Part shown: in pieces, positions 63,987 to 64,000 of the stretch
Layout: each line of letters opens with the position of its first letter
Position numbering within the stretch: position 1 is the stretch's first letter
Program-made: the position numbers and the translations under genes
Notes under the pieces: generated by a model
Databases searched by the model: none
What the model was told of the DNA's origin: nothing
Seen by the model: only the letters and a program-made list of their open reading frames with translations
DNA from: Pseudoxanthomonas japonensis
GTDB taxonomy: Bacteria; Pseudomonadota; Gammaproteobacteria; Xanthomonadales; Xanthomonadaceae
Length of the DNA stretch: 64,000 nt
Direction of reading: 5' to 3'
Assembly (NCBI RefSeq): GCF_010093445.1
Contig: NZ_PDWW01000008.1
Span: 60,659-124,658, forward strand

Positions 63987-64000
63987 ATGCGCCCCTCCCC
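63987..64000 (+). CDS. Start of a gene that leaves the window
   Basis: Only the first codons (MRPSP) are present, so no function can be given. The start is supported by the TANNNT box 7 bases upstream and by the divergent arrangement with the glutamate dehydrogenase gene. Confidence 0.4.

Overview
The window is a gene-dense, high-GC stretch of a gammaproteobacterial chromosome. Gene content points to the Xanthomonadaceae (Lysobacteraceae): dapB next to carA, smpB next to ssrA, a chromosomal kynurenine/3-hydroxyanthranilate degradation cluster, the DUF3348-DUF802-OmpA-DUF2894 gene set, a 180-kDa-class NAD-glutamate dehydrogenase, and many paired GTGGGAGCGACG-type palindromes. A Pseudoxanthomonas-like genome is my best guess; the genus is inference. 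There are no phage genes, IS transposases, CRISPR arrays or rRNA/tRNA genes. The only stable RNA seen is tmRNA.

Layout. 1-6132 (minus): dapB, carA, an S9 peptidase inserted between carA and carB, and the N-terminal two thirds of carB. 6190-13657 (minus): the heat-shock operon hrcA-grpE-dnaK-dnaJ, then tyrA and a GAF-EAL protein. 13743-18246: recN, fur/bamE divergent, ratA-rnfH, smpB and ssrA. 18330-22361 (plus): four tightly overlapping genes encoding a MotA/ExbB-like coiled-coil membrane protein and a MotB/OmpA-like partner between two DUF proteins. This orphan ion-motor-like operon is the best candidate for an undescribed system. 22446-29292: OsmC, AraC/NTF2 pair, a NamZ-type exo-muramidase divergent from a secreted double-SIS (MurQ/GCKR-like) protein across a perfect palindrome, and an unknown 580-residue protein. 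29338-40235 (minus): tex, an OmpA lipoprotein, a WS/DGAT acyltransferase, photolyase, alr, dnaB, rplI, rpsR, rpsF and an A-type Fe-S carrier.

40347-53941 (plus): asnS, small membrane genes, a PaiB-like protein, then the tryptophan/kynurenine catabolic cluster: SDR, aldehyde dehydrogenase, carbonic anhydrase, aminomuconate deaminase, haaO, ACMSD, kynU and kmo, ending in sbcB. Together these take kynurenine through 3-hydroxykynurenine, 3-hydroxyanthranilate, ACMS and aminomuconate semialdehyde to oxalocrotonate; the first steps (tryptophan dioxygenase, formamidase) are not in the window. Two modules interrupt the cluster: an HTH-nucleotidyltransferase/HEPN-like pair with its own tandem operator, and a GIY-YIG nuclease gene flanked by inverted palindromes. 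54001-64000: DUF2461 and DUF2939 genes, then on the minus strand a DKNYY-like protein, a 5'-nucleotidase, a secreted protein, NAD kinase and the 1,690-residue glutamate dehydrogenase. A divergent gene begins at the right edge.

A recurring signal is a TANNNT box 6-7 bases before the start codon (dapB, hrcA, recN, alr, the HTH-MNT gene, ACMSD, the aldehyde dehydrogenase, DUF2461 and the right-edge gene). This suggests that leaderless transcripts are common in this organism.
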